Below are positions 14,985 through 24,021 of a stretch of 64,000 nt of DNA, piece by piece. The notes beneath the pieces were generated by a model, which was not told the DNA's origin, made no database searches, and worked only from the letters and a program-made list of their open reading frames with translations. Source of the DNA: Streptomyces sp. TRM70350 (GTDB lineage: Bacteria; Actinomycetota; Actinomycetes; Streptomycetales; Streptomycetaceae); contig NZ_JAHUXH010000006.1 of NCBI RefSeq assembly GCF_019219825.1, forward strand, positions 248,001 through 312,000, in the 5' to 3' direction. A program made the translations under genes and the position numbers. How positions within the stretch are numbered: position 1 is the first letter of the stretch; each line of letters begins with the position of its first letter.

Positions 14985-17483
14985 GTGGGCACATTCGAGG
15001 AGCGCGATGTCGACCGTCGGCGGTTCGACGTGGCGGACGCCGCTCCCGTGCTGCTCGACGCCCAGGGCGTGGTGACGAGCTGGACCAGGGACGCCCAGCG
15101 CCTGCTGGGGTACGCCCCCGCGGAGGCGGTGGGCCGCGGTGTCGCCGAGCTGCTGATGCCTGAGGACGCGGCACGGGTGCCGGAGCTGGTCGAGCGGTGC
15201 CGCAGGGACGGCGGCTGGGCGGGCCTGCTGACGGCCCGGCGCGAGGACGGGGCGCCGCTGCGGGTGATGACCCGGATCGCCTCGGCGCTGGAGACGCGGG
15301 GCCCCTCCCGCTGGCTGGTGCTGCTGTCGGAGCTGGCCGATGCCCCCGGCTGGGACATGAGCCGCAGCTTGCTCGAGCAGCTGGTGGCCCGCTCCCCCGT
15401 CGGCATAGCGATCGTCGACACCAACCTGCGCTACGTCTGGTCGAACGCCGCCCTCGCCCAGTTCGGCGGCGGGCCACCGAGCCACCGGCTGGGCCTGCGG
15501 CTGGCGGACATCCAGCCGGGCCTGGACAGCGAGGCGATCGAGGCGCAGATGCTGCACGTCCTGGCGACCGGCGAGTCGGTCGTGGACTTCGAGCACGTGG
15601 GCCACGTACGGTCCGCCCCGTTCCGCGAGACCGCCCACATGATGACGTTCACCCGGCTCGACGACGGCCACGGCCATCCGGTGGGCGTGTACTACACCGT
15701 CGTCGACATCTCCGACCGGCACCGCGCCCGCCAGCGCCTCGCCCTGCTGGACCGGGCCGGCGAGCGCATCGGCCGCACCCTCGACATCACCCGCACCGCA
15801 CAGGAGCTGGCCGACGTGGCGGTGCCGGAGCTCGCCGACTTCGTGACCGTGGACCTGCTGGAGTCGGTGCTGCGCGGCGCGGAACCGGAACCGGGGCCCC
15901 CGCGCGACACGGACCGGGTGCGGCTGCGCCGGGCGGGTCACCGCTCGCTCGACCGGTCCATCCCGGAGGCCGTCGTGGAGATCGGCGAGGTGGCCTCGTA
16001 TCTGGCCGGATCGCCGCCGATCCGCTCGCTGACCACGGGCAGTTCCTGGCGTGAGGAACGGCTCGACCCGCTCGCCGAGGAGTGGGCCACGGACGTCCGT
16101 GGCGGCCGGCGGTCCATCTTCCTGGAGCTGGGCCTGCACAGCGCGATGACCGTGCCGATCCGCGCGCGGGGCGTCACCCTCGGCGTCACCACCTTCTTCC
16201 GGCGCCGCCGCCACGAGCCCTTCGACGAGGGCGACCTGAGCCTCGCCGAGGATCTCGTCTCCCGGGCGGCCGTGTGCGTGGACAACGCCCGGCGCTACAC
16301 CCGCGAGCGGGACGCGGCCCTGGTGCTGCAGCGCAGCCTGCTGCCGCACCGGCTGCCGGAGCAGGAGGCCGTGGAGGTGACCGCCTGCTACCGGCCCGCC
16401 GACGAACTGACCGGCCTCGGCGGGGACTGGTACGACCTGATCCCGCTGTCGGGGGCACGGGTCGCCCTCGTGGTGGGCGAGGTCACCGGGCACGGCATCC
16501 ACGCGGCGGCTGCCATGGGGCGGCTGCGGACCGCCGTACGCACCCTCGCGGCGCTGGACCTGCCGCCGGAGGAAGTGCTCGGCCATCTCGACGACCTGGT
16601 CGCCCGGGGCGCGCCCGAGGAGGGTGTCGTGCCGGACGCGGGCGGGACCGAGGGCAACCAGTGCGGGCCGCAGGTGGAGGACGCGGACAGCTCCCAGGCC
16701 GTCGGTTCCGGTTGCGTGTACGTCGTCTACGACCCGGTCGACGGCCGGTGCACGATGGCCGCCGCCGGGCATCCCACGCCGGTGGTGATCGGCCCGGACG
16801 GCAAGGTCATGTTCATGGAGCTGCCGCAGGGTCCGTCCCTCGGCGTGGGCGGACCGCCGTTCGAGTCGGTGGAGGTGACGCTGGCCGAGGGCAGCACGCT
16901 CGCGCTGCACACCGACGGGCTGCTGGCCGGTGACGACGAGGCGTGGGCGATCGATGTGAGCCGGGACCGGCTGCGCGGTGCGCTGCAGCTGTCCGCGCCG
17001 TCGCTGGTCCAGCGCTGCCGGGCCGTGGTCGACGCGCTGGTGCCCGCCCGCCCGCATGACGACGTGGCCCTGCTGATGGCCCGTACCCGGCTGCTCGGCG
17101 CCGAACAGATGGCGAGCTGGGACCTGCCCTCCGATCCGGCCGTGGTCGCCGACGCCCGCAAGGCGGCCTGCCGCCAGCTGTCGGAGTGGGGGCTGGACGA
17201 GCTGGCCTTCACCACCGAGCTGGTCGTGAGCGAGCTGGTCACCAACGCCATCCGGCACGCCACCGGCCCGATCCGGCTGCGCCTGATCAGGGCGGGGACG
17301 CTGGCCTGCGAGGTGTTCGACGGCGGCGCCACCGCACCGCATCTGCGCCATCCGCGCACCACGGACGAGGGCGGGCGCGGGCTGCTGCTGGTCTCGCAGC
17401 TCACCCAGCGGTGGGGCACCCGGTTCGTCCCCGACGGCAAGGTCATCTGGGCGGAGCAGCCGCTGACCGGCTTCGCGGAGTGA
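14985..17483 (+). CDS. PAS-PAS-GAF-SpoIIE phosphatase with C-terminal HATPase
   Basis: An 832-residue multidomain regulator. In order: PAS (about 15-110), PAS (about 130-245), GAF (about 265-435), SpoIIE-type PP2C phosphatase (about 450-695, metal-binding Asp in GGDWYDLI and TDGLLAGDD) and an RsbW-like HATPase_c_2 domain (about 705-825; ELVVSELVTNAIRHA, GRGLLLVSQL). Proteins of this type adjust partner-switching pathways by dephosphorylating anti-anti-sigma factors, and the HATPase can act as the opposing kinase. The GTG at 14985 has AGAGAGG in front; in-frame ATG at 14937 is an alternative. No transmembrane segment is visible, so it senses cytoplasmic signals. Confidence 0.93.
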   Translation: MGTFEERDVDRRRFDVADAAPVLLDAQGVVTSWTRDAQRLLGYAPAEAVGRGVAELLMPEDAARVPELVERCRRDGGWAGLLTARREDGAPLRVMTRIASALETRGPSRWLVLLSELADAPGWDMSRSLLEQLVARSPVGIAIVDTNLRYVWSNAALAQFGGGPPSHRLGLRLADIQPGLDSEAIEAQMLHVLATGESVVDFEHVGHVRSAPFRETAHMMTFTRLDDGHGHPVGVYYTVVDISDRHRARQRLALLDRAGERIGRTLDITRTAQELADVAVPELADFVTVDLLESVLRGAEPEPGPPRDTDRVRLRRAGHRSLDRSIPEAVVEIGEVASYLAGSPPIRSLTTGSSWREERLDPLAEEWATDVRGGRRSIFLELGLHSAMTVPIRARGVTLGVTTFFRRRRHEPFDEGDLSLAEDLVSRAAVCVDNARRYTRERDAALVLQRSLLPHRLPEQEAVEVTACYRPADELTGLGGDWYDLIPLSGARVALVVGEVTGHGIHAAAAMGRLRTAVRTLAALDLPPEEVLGHLDDLVARGAPEEGVVPDAGGTEGNQCGPQVEDADSSQAVGSGCVYVVYDPVDGRCTMAAAGHPTPVVIGPDGKVMFMELPQGPSLGVGGPPFESVEVTLAEGSTLALHTDGLLAGDDEAWAIDVSRDRLRGALQLSAPSLVQRCRAVVDALVPARPHDDVALLMARTRLLGAEQMASWDLPSDPAVVADARKAACRQLSEWGLDELAFTTELVVSELVTNAIRHATGPIRLRLIRAGTLACEVFDGGATAPHLRHPRTTDEGGRGLLLVSQLTQRWGTRFVPDGKVIWAEQPLTGFAE

Positions 17484-17546
17484 CGCGGCAGCTCCGTTGC
17501 CGGTGGGCGTGGAAAACTGGTGGGACAGCGGTGTGAGGCGGCAGCC

Positions 17547-18776
17547 ATGAAGGATGCGGCGATCGACTACGGGGCGGTGTTCCAGGCCCTGCCCGGCATG
17601 GTCGCGCTGCTCACGCCCGAGCTGGTGTACGCGGACGTCAACGAGGAGTTCCTGCGCCTGTCCGGGCGCTGCCGGGCGGACGTCGTCGGCCGCTATGTCT
17701 TCGACGCCTTCCCGGAGAACCCCAACGACCCCGCCGCGACCGGCATGCGCAACCTGGAGGCCTCGCTGCGCCGGGTGCTGGCCAGCGGCGAACGGGACGC
17801 CATGGCCCTGCAGCAGTACGACCTGGAGTGCCCCGGCCGGCCCGGGCAGTGGGAGGCGCGGTACTGGAGCGTCGTCAACGCGCCGGTCATCGGCCCGGAC
17901 GGGAAGGTCGCGCTGCTCGTGCACCGGGTCGAGGAGGTCACCGACCTGATCCGGGCCCGTGGCGGCACCGGCGGGAAGGCCGACCGGGTACTGGAGGCCG
18001 AGCTGTACACCCGCGCCCGCGAGCTGCAGGAACTCAACGACCGGCTGCGCCGGGCGCACGCCCGGGAACGCGAGGTGGCGCTGGCGCTGCAGCAGGCGAT
18101 GCTGCCCGCCCGCCGGCAGGTGGGGCACCAGCAGGCAGCCGTGCGCTACCGGCCGGCGGTCGGCGCGCTGCACGTGTGCGGGGACTGGTACGACCTGGTC
18201 GACCTGGTGGGCGGCAACCGCATCGGCGTCTCCGTCGGCGACGTGGTCGGTCACGGCCTGGCCGCCGCGGGAGTCATGGGTCAGCTGCGCAGCGCGCTGA
18301 GCGCCGCCTCCCGGGTGGCGGAGGGTCCGGCGCAGGCGCTCGACGTGCTGGGGCGGTACGCCCATGTCGTCGACGGCGCCGAGTCGGCCACGGCCGTGAC
18401 GACGTTCATCGACTGCGACGCGCGGACCATCACCTACAGCAGCGCGGGTCATCTGCCGCCGGTGCTGGTGCACGGCGACGGGCGCGTGGAGTTCCTCGAC
18501 CAGGCCACCGACCCGCCGCTCGACGCCCGTCCCGACCCGCGGCCCCGCCCGCAGGCCGACACCACGTTCTCGCCCGGCGCCACGCTCGCCCTGTACACCG
18601 ACGGGCTCGTCGAACGCCGGCACGAGGACATCGACACGGGCCTGGCCCGCCTCGCCGAGTCCCTCGTCCGGCACCGGGACGCGGATCCCGAGGCCTTGGC
18701 GGACGCCGTCCTGCTGGAACTGCTCCCACCCGAGGGCGCCACCGACGACACCGCCCTGATCATCGTGCGGCTCTGA
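17547..18776 (+). CDS. PAS-SpoIIE (PP2C) serine phosphatase
   Basis: A 409-residue protein with an N-terminal PAS domain (about 8-135), a coiled segment (about 155-185) and a SpoIIE-type PP2C domain (about 190-408). Metal-binding features are CGDWYDLVDLVGG, where the usual first Gly of GGDWYD is Cys, and YTDGLVERR. It lies 63 nt after the larger phosphatase on the same strand, so the two are probably co-transcribed. Unlike its neighbour it lacks GAF and HATPase domains. Targets are likely phosphorylated STAS-domain proteins elsewhere in the genome. Confidence 0.92.
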   Translation: MKDAAIDYGAVFQALPGMVALLTPELVYADVNEEFLRLSGRCRADVVGRYVFDAFPENPNDPAATGMRNLEASLRRVLASGERDAMALQQYDLECPGRPGQWEARYWSVVNAPVIGPDGKVALLVHRVEEVTDLIRARGGTGGKADRVLEAELYTRARELQELNDRLRRAHAREREVALALQQAMLPARRQVGHQQAAVRYRPAVGALHVCGDWYDLVDLVGGNRIGVSVGDVVGHGLAAAGVMGQLRSALSAASRVAEGPAQALDVLGRYAHVVDGAESATAVTTFIDCDARTITYSSAGHLPPVLVHGDGRVEFLDQATDPPLDARPDPRPRPQADTTFSPGATLALYTDGLVERRHEDIDTGLARLAESLVRHRDADPEALADAVLLELLPPEGATDDTALIIVRL

Positions 18777-18902
18777 CCGTCGATGCGTAGGCCTGCGTGC
18801 CGCCAGGTGCGGGCGCCGCGGACATCATGTGCCCCGCGTCGCCCGTGGCAGCGGTGATCGTGGTTCGGCGGCGTCTGACTGGTGGTGATCTCGGCGATCC
18901 TG

Positions 18903-19001
18903 CAGGGCGGCACGCTCGGCGCTCGGGGCTGGGTGGCCATGACCGGGCGGGCGCCCTGGCGGCTGGTGCGGTTCCTCGAAGAAGCACACCGCCGTGGGGT
19001 G
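18903..19001 (+). pseudogene. Remnant of the C-terminal part of a Streptomyces NTPase-like protein
   Basis: One frame reads LQGGTLGARGWVAMTGRAPW then RLVRFLEEAHRRGV. This resembles the conserved pattern W-L-A-x-x-G-R-x-P-W-R-L-M-x-F-L-x-D-A-H-R-R-G-V that I recall from the C-terminal region of large Streptomyces NACHT/NTPase-type proteins, which should continue LRQ-GAVYQFRH. Here it breaks into PSRDGQ and loses the match. No start, upstream domain or continuation is present, so it is a gene relic. Recognition is from memory. Confidence 0.4.
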
Positions 19002-19272
19002 CCGTCGCGCGATGGGCAGTCGCCGCGGGCGCGGCCCGGCCTTGCCTCGGCGCGCGGCCCTCGCGGACGTCCGTGGTCGGGGGTTCCGGTCTGGCGTCGG
19101 GGCTGCAGGCCGGTCCGAATCCGCCGGCGCCGTCGTGGAGGAGAGAGGTGTTGCGCGCCGTGGGTCGGGGGTGGGCTGCGTGGGACATCCCCCGAGGCCT
19201 GGGTCCCGGCCCTCCTGGCGCCCCGCCACCCGCCGCGAACTCCGCCGGGGCAATGCGCCGGAGGCGTCGGAG

Positions 19273-19374
19273 ACCGCCGAGGTGGTCACGGACCTCGGCG
19301 CGCTGGGGACGGCCGTCGGCGTGAGCGCGGCCACGATCACCAAGGCCGTGGCACTGCTGGTCCACGCGCGGCCG
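19273..19374 (+). pseudogene. Possible helix-turn-helix remnant
   Basis: A single frame reads TAEVVTDLGALGTAVGVSAA then TITKAVALLVHARP, which has the spacing of a winged helix-turn-helix (LxxLxxxxGVSxATxTKAVxxL). Sequence on both sides lacks protein character and there is no start or wing. It may be a broken regulator fragment or chance. Confidence 0.25.
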
Positions 19375-19527
19375 ACATGGAGCGGGCCCGGACCGGACAG
19401 CCACCGGCGCAGCAGCCGACAGAGCGCGAGCCGGTCGCCCGCAATGAGCCGACCCGCCCCCTCGCCGCACGCCCTGACCGGGCCGGGGCCATACGCGGCC
19501 CCGGCCCCGCGAATCACGGCCTACGGC

Positions 19528-20358
19528 TTACGGCTTGCGCGCCACCGCCCCGTACATGGCGATGTCCTCGTCCCGGATCCCCTGTTCGCCCCTGCCGTCC
19601 GGGTGCCACTTGTGGACCTGGACGATGCCGGGTTCGACGAGGTCCAGGCCGTCGAAGAACTCGTGGGCCTCGTCGATGGTGCGCAGCCGCATCGGCATGT
19701 TGCGGGCGGCGTACTCGCGGGCGACGCGGCCCACCTCCTCCGGCGCGAACTCGGCGGTGCCGATGGACATCGCCAGGTAGCTGCCCGAGGGCAGCGGCTC
19801 CAGCAGGCGGCGGACGATGCCGACCGCGTCGTCCTCGTCGAGGATGAAGTGGACGATCGCGATCACGGTGAGGGCCACCGGCCGCGTGAGGTCGAGGGTC
19901 TCGCGCAGTTCGGGGGCGTCCAGGATGCTGCCCGGGTCGCGGAAGTCGGCCTCGATGTACGAGGTCCGCCCCTCGGGGGTGCTGGCCAGCAGGCCCTGGG
20001 AGAGGGTGAGGACGATGGGATCGTTGTCGACGTAGACGACCCTCGACTCGGGGGCCACCGCCTGGGCGATCTCGTGGAGGTTGGGCGAGGTGGGTATGCC
20101 GGTGCCGATGTCGAGGAACTGGCGCATCCCCGCCTCCTCGGCGAGCCAGCGCACGGCGCGGTTCATCCAGTCGCGGTTGGCCCGCATGTGGATGGGCAGG
20201 GCGGGCCACTCCCGGGCCATGGCGTCACCCGCCTCCTGGTCCGCGGGGTAGTAGTCCTTGCCCCCCAGGATGTAGTCGTAGATCCGCGCGGAGTGCGCGT
20301 TCTCGGTGTCGATACGGTCGGCCGGCCATCCGTTGTCAGGCAACGCCGTGTCTCCCAT
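19528..20358 (-). CDS. S-adenosylmethionine-dependent methyltransferase (PF04672-like)
   Basis: A 276-residue protein of the actinomycete SAM methyltransferase family often called DUF574. It has the family start DTENAHSARIYDYILGGKDYY, the SAM-binding motif QFLDIGTGIPTSPNLHE (about 93-109) and VVYVDNDPIVL (about 118-128). Such genes are very numerous in Streptomyces and have unknown targets. The ATG at 20358 (MGDTALPDNG) is preferred; a longer reading from a TTG at 20397 has no ribosome binding site. It lies downstream of the DUF397/XRE pair on the same strand, 57 nt after the DUF397 stop. Confidence 0.88.
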   Translation of the reverse strand: MGDTALPDNGWPADRIDTENAHSARIYDYILGGKDYYPADQEAGDAMAREWPALPIHMRANRDWMNRAVRWLAEEAGMRQFLDIGTGIPTSPNLHEIAQAVAPESRVVYVDNDPIVLTLSQGLLASTPEGRTSYIEADFRDPGSILDAPELRETLDLTRPVALTVIAIVHFILDEDDAVGIVRRLLEPLPSGSYLAMSIGTAEFAPEEVGRVAREYAARNMPMRLRTIDEAHEFFDGLDLVEPGIVQVHKWHPDGRGEQGIRDEDIAMYGAVARKP

Positions 20359-20415
20359 TCGGGTCGGGGGTCTGCGGGGAACGCTCAGCAATAGCAAGGG
20401 AATTCAACCGGAGGG

Positions 20416-20652
20416 TCAGAGCAGGAAGTCGGCCTCACCCGCCTTCACACCCGTCAGGAAGCTCGACACCTCCAGGGGCGTGAAGACCAGCGCCGGCCCC
20501 TCGGGATCGGTCGACTGGCGGACGGCGACCCGCCCGTCGTCGAGTTTCAGCACTTCCACGCAGGCGCCTCCGGCGTCGTCGCTCCACGGCTTGGTCCAGC
20601 CGCGTGCGCCCAGTTCGGGGGCCGGCATGCCGTTGCGTATGGGGTGGTGCAC
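20416..20652 (-). CDS. DUF397 protein
   Basis: A 78-residue DUF397 protein with the family features W(T)KPWSDDAGGACVEVLKLDDG, VAVRQSTDPEGPALVFTP and a C-terminal SSFLTGVKAG. It starts GTG at 20652, only 1 nt after the XRE stop, so it is translated with it. In Streptomyces, DUF397 proteins are small partners of XRE-DUF5753 regulators (whiJ-like modules) that influence development and antibiotic production. Its exact biochemical role is not established. Confidence 0.9.
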   Translation of the reverse strand: MHHPIRNGMPAPELGARGWTKPWSDDAGGACVEVLKLDDGRVAVRQSTDPEGPALVFTPLEVSSFLTGVKAGEADFLL

Positions 20653-20653
20653 G

Positions 20654-21529
20654 TCAGAGCTCCTTGCGAATCGCGCCGAGGTGGGCCTCGGTCCTACTGG
20701 CGGGCGCCGCCTGGGCGCCCAGCCGGTCCAGGGCCTCGCGATACACCACGACGTCGTCGCACTTGTCCAGGTAGACGGCGCCCACCAGACCGCTGAGATA
20801 GACGATGTCGGGCAGTTCGCGTGCCCGGAACCGGAAGAGGTGGAAGGCGCCCGCCCGCATGGCCGGGTGCGGGCCGTTCGCGAACCGCATGATCTGCAGG
20901 GTCACATGCGGCAGCCGGTTCACCTCGATCAGATGGTCGACCTGGGCGCGCATCACGTCGGCGCCGCCGACCGGCCAGCGCAGCACGGTCTCGTCCATCA
21001 CGACCCACAGCCGCGGCGGCGCCTCGCGGTTCAGCAGCTCCTGGCGCCGCATCCGCAGCGCCACCCGGCGCTCGGTCGCCTCGGCCGGGGCGTGCGGATT
21101 GCCGGCGCTCAGCAGGGCCCGGGCGTAGCTCTCCGTCTGCAGCAGACCGTGCACGAACTGGTTCTCGTAGGCACGGATCTGCAACGCCGCCTGCTCCAGG
21201 CTCAGATACGCGGCGAACCAGTCCGGCAGTACGTCACGGTAGGTGTGCCACCAGCCGCGCTTGTTGGCCTCGCGGACCGACTTCAGGAACGTGTCGATCT
21301 CCTGCTGGTCCGTCACGCCGTAGACCTGGAGCAGCTTCTCGGCGTCCGGCAGCCGGAGCCGGGCCACCTTGGCGGCCTCCATCCGGCGGATGGTGGAGTG
21401 GCTGACCCCGATGGCCGCGCCCGCCTGCTCGTAGGTCAGTCCGGCCCGGGTGCGCAGCTCCTCCAGCTGTCTGCCGAGGATCATGCGCAGCACGGAAGGA
21501 GCCCCGCCCCAGTCGGTTTCCGCGGTCAC
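20654..21529 (-). CDS. XRE-family regulator with DUF5753 domain (WhiJ-like)
   Basis: The 291-residue protein has an N-terminal Cro/CI-type helix-turn-helix (about 18-72; LTYEQAGAAIGVSHSTIRRME) and a DUF5753 domain (about 100-280; ENQFVHGLLQTESYARALL, WVVMDETVLRW, LPHVTLQIM). It is followed by a DUF397 gene and is divergent from an HATPase gene, the three-gene arrangement of whiJ/abaA-type regulatory modules. A second such module is at 34.9-36.7 kb. The divergent promoter region contains a conspicuous AT-rich patch that could be its binding site. Confidence 0.92.
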   Translation of the reverse strand: MTAETDWGGAPSVLRMILGRQLEELRTRAGLTYEQAGAAIGVSHSTIRRMEAAKVARLRLPDAEKLLQVYGVTDQQEIDTFLKSVREANKRGWWHTYRDVLPDWFAAYLSLEQAALQIRAYENQFVHGLLQTESYARALLSAGNPHAPAEATERRVALRMRRQELLNREAPPRLWVVMDETVLRWPVGGADVMRAQVDHLIEVNRLPHVTLQIMRFANGPHPAMRAGAFHLFRFRARELPDIVYLSGLVGAVYLDKCDDVVVYREALDRLGAQAAPASRTEAHLGAIRKEL

Positions 21530-21599
21530 GCCCTACCCCCTCACGCCGTCAGCTCCAGGGCCACCGTCTCACGCGGTCACGTTCGGAATGCCATTCGAT

Positions 21600-21655
21600 C
21601 ATTTCCTGGCGAGAGCAGCATGCACTTGGCCAATTGCAATTTTCAACTTGCCGCT
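21600..21655. promoter_or_regulatory. AT-rich promoter/operator patch of the XRE/HATPase module
   Basis: In the 301-bp gap between divergent genes, one short segment departs sharply from the GC-rich background: CCAATTGCAATTTTCAACTTG at 21629-21649 contains the palindrome CAATTG and an imperfect TTGCAA/TTCAA arrangement. It is the best candidate for the shared promoter and the XRE operator. No defined -10/-35 pair can be assigned with confidence. Confidence 0.4.
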
Positions 21656-21830
21656 TGCGGGGAGTTGTCGGCGGCTGCCACAGTGGACTCACTGTCCTCT
21701 CGGCTCGCCGAACGGGGAGACGGGCCGGTCCAGTTGGGGGAGACCGGGCCGCACCTCGCCGTTCTCCGACGCGGGTTGCCATCCGCTTCCGCGACCCCGC
21801 GCAGCCGACCGACCGGACACCTGTACGGCG

Positions 21831-22523
21831 ATGACGCACATGGCAGACGAAAGGCGTACGGCGATGGCTCCGCCCTCCCTCCCCCACCCGCTGGACCGAC
21901 TGCCCGGGAACGAACTCCCCGACCACCTGCCCACCACACGCCAGGCTCTGCACCTGTCCGGCGCCGACCCCTTCGGCCGGCTGCCCGGCTCCGAGCACAC
22001 GCTCCGGGCGCCGTCGAAGGCGACGCGCAGCACCCCCCAGCCACCCGGGGGCGAGTTCACCGGTCGACTCCCTGGGCCGAAAGGCCGCGACCGGCTCGCC
22101 TCCGGGGACCTGCCCGCACCCCGGACCCACACGTTCGTCCTGCCGGCCGCCCCGGAGTCGGTCGGCGCGGCCCGCCGCACCGTGCGCGAGATGCTGACCT
22201 CGTGGCACACCCACCCCGACGACCTCGACAACGCTGTGCTGGTGACCTCCGAACTCGTCACCAACGCGGTCACCCACTCCGGCAGCGAGCGCATCGTGTG
22301 CCGGCTGCACACCACCGGGGACCGGCTCCGCGTCGAGGTCGAGGACCAGAACCTCGGGTCCACCCTGCCGACGCCCCGGCAGGCCTGCCCCGACGACCAG
22401 AACGGCCGCGGGCTCCTCCTGGTCGAGGCGATCTGCGACGACTGGGGAGTCCGGCCCGCCCCGAACCGCTCCGGACGCATCGTCTGGGCCGATCTGACGA
22501 CGACCCGTCCCCATCCCGTCTGA
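21831..22523 (+). CDS. HATPase_c_2 (RsbW-like) ATP-binding protein
   Basis: The 230-residue protein has a proline-rich, probably unstructured N-terminal half and a C-terminal histidine-kinase-type ATPase domain (about 105-225): VTSELVTNAVTHSG is the N box and DDQNGRGLLLVEAICDDWGV the G box. These are anti-sigma-like kinases common in Streptomyces. Start choice is uncertain: ATG at 21831, 21840 and 21864 are in frame, and only the last has a passable GAAAGG upstream. It is divergent from the XRE-DUF397 pair. Confidence 0.85.
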   Translation: MTHMADERRTAMAPPSLPHPLDRLPGNELPDHLPTTRQALHLSGADPFGRLPGSEHTLRAPSKATRSTPQPPGGEFTGRLPGPKGRDRLASGDLPAPRTHTFVLPAAPESVGAARRTVREMLTSWHTHPDDLDNAVLVTSELVTNAVTHSGSERIVCRLHTTGDRLRVEVEDQNLGSTLPTPRQACPDDQNGRGLLLVEAICDDWGVRPAPNRSGRIVWADLTTTRPHPV

Positions 22524-22601
22524 CGACCACCTGTCCCCGTCCCGCCCCCACCGCACCCCCCGCCCGGCCCATCCCCCACTCGGCCGAAGGACTCGCCCCG
22601 C

Positions 22602-23063
22602 ATGCACCGACCGCAGACTCATGACCCCCGTCCGCCCCGTCCCGCGGCGACGCTCCACCCCACGCCCGTCCGGCACCACCACTCCCGGCTCCCGATTCCC
22701 CCGCAGCTCTCCACGAGCCTCGGACACGACGCCGTGGGCACCCCCGGTGAGTACGGCGAGAGCATCCTGGGCGCTCTCCCCCGCGTCGGCTGCGTCTTCG
22801 CCGACGACCACTACTGGTGGTGGATCGTCCCGTCCGGCTCGCACATCGGCATCACCTGGCCGCCCAGCACCACGTACGCGATCGGCGCCGTGATGCGCGA
22901 CCCGTCCTGGACCGCCACCCGCCCGAAACCGGGCAGGAACCACCCGCGCCTGATCCACTCCCCCATGGACGGCTCGCCGTACACCCCGCCGATTCCGCTG
23001 TACTTCCTCACCTGCCGACTCACCGGCAGCAGCCCGCGCTGGTCTCTCGGCGCCACCGGCTGA
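22602..23063 (+). CDS. Hypothetical protein
   Basis: A 153-residue protein with a His/Pro-rich first third and a more structured rest (GEYGESILGALPRVGCVFAD, DHYWWWIVPSGSHIGITWPP). The WWW patch is distinctive. GAAGGA lies about 10 nt before the ATG and third-position GC is normal. It sits 78 nt downstream of the HATPase gene on the same strand and may belong to that module. I recognise no named family. Confidence 0.7.
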   Translation: MHRPQTHDPRPPRPAATLHPTPVRHHHSRLPIPPQLSTSLGHDAVGTPGEYGESILGALPRVGCVFADDHYWWWIVPSGSHIGITWPPSTTYAIGAVMRDPSWTATRPKPGRNHPRLIHSPMDGSPYTPPIPLYFLTCRLTGSSPRWSLGATG

Positions 23064-23205
23064 AGCGCCCCCGGAACGGCCCACACCCTCGGGTCGTACC
23101 GGTTTCCCCCCATCCCGCCCGCGCCTACACTGACACCTCACGACGTGCTGGTTGACCTGCGAGAACGCTGCGGTGCGCCGAACCGACGGAGTGAGGAGCC
23201 ACCCG

Positions 23206-23934
23206 TTGTTCTATTACCTGCTCAAATACGTCCTTCTCGGGCCGCTGCTCAGACTGGTCTTCCGGCCCCGGATCGAGGGCCTGGAGCATGTGCCGTCATC
23301 GGGCGCGGCGATCGTCGCGGGCAACCATCTGTCCTTCTCGGACCACTTCCTGATGCCGGCGATCCTCAAGCGCCGGATCACCTTCCTCGCGAAGGCCGAG
23401 TACTTCACCGGCCCCGGCATCAAGGGCCGACTGACGGCCGCGTTCTTCCGCAGCGCCGGGCAGATCCCGGTCGACCGCTCGGGCAAGGACGCCGGTCAGG
23501 CCGCGATCCGCGAGGGCCTCGGGGTACTGGGCAAGGGTGAACTGCTCGGCATCTACCCCGAGGGCACCCGCTCGCACGACGGCCGCCTCTACAAGGGCAA
23601 GGTCGGTGTCGCGGTGATGGCCCTCAAGGCAGGGGTCCCGGTCGTGCCGTGCGCGATGATCGGCACCTTCGAGGCCCAGCCGCCGGGCAAGGTCATCCCC
23701 CGTGTCCACCCCGTCCTCATCCGCTTCGGCGAGCCCCTCGACTTCTCCCGCTACGCCGGGATGGAGAACGAGAAGGCCATCCTGCGCGCCGTCACCGACG
23801 AGATCATGTACGCCATCCTGACGCTGTCCGAGCAGGAGTACGTCGACCAGTACGCGGCCGTCGTGAAGGCGGAGGCCGCCGCGGCGAAGACCGACCGGCG
23901 GGAGCGCAGGTTCCGCCGGATGCCGCTCGGCTGA
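23206..23934 (+). CDS. Lysophospholipid acyltransferase (PlsC family)
   Basis: The 242-residue enzyme belongs to the 1-acylglycerol-3-phosphate acyltransferase family. The catalytic NHLSFSD motif (HX4D; His41, Asp46) is followed by the substrate-binding GIYPEGTRS, and VPVVPCAMIGT further on. I chose a TTG start at 23206 because translation from it gives the family N terminus (M)FYYLLKYVLLGPLLR, and GAGGAG lies 8 nt upstream; upstream GTG or ATG readings add unrelated residues. It likely makes phosphatidic acid at the membrane. It converges on ureD. Confidence 0.9.
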   Translation: MFYYLLKYVLLGPLLRLVFRPRIEGLEHVPSSGAAIVAGNHLSFSDHFLMPAILKRRITFLAKAEYFTGPGIKGRLTAAFFRSAGQIPVDRSGKDAGQAAIREGLGVLGKGELLGIYPEGTRSHDGRLYKGKVGVAVMALKAGVPVVPCAMIGTFEAQPPGKVIPRVHPVLIRFGEPLDFSRYAGMENEKAILRAVTDEIMYAILTLSEQEYVDQYAAVVKAEAAAAKTDRRERRFRRMPLG

Positions 23935-24021
23935 GTTCTGCCGCGCGCCGAGCGACGCATGCGAGCCGACGTCCTTCTCGGCGCTCGGGCGGGAGCCCTT
24001 GACCGGCCAGGTGGCGCATCG

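Larger units (their letters stand above)
18777..19527. other. Gene-poor gap with decayed coding remnants
   Basis: About 750 bp without a convincing intact gene lies between the phosphatase and the methyltransferase, which converge on it. Third-position GC periodicity is irregular in every frame. Two patches retain recognisable protein sequence and are listed separately; the rest shows nothing I can support. Confidence 0.6.

Noticed and set aside
14979..18674. Very long minus-strand frame (over 1200 codons) opposite the two phosphatases
   Set aside because: It is the antisense shadow of strongly coding high-GC genes; it lacks domains and the plus strand shows clear conserved domains.
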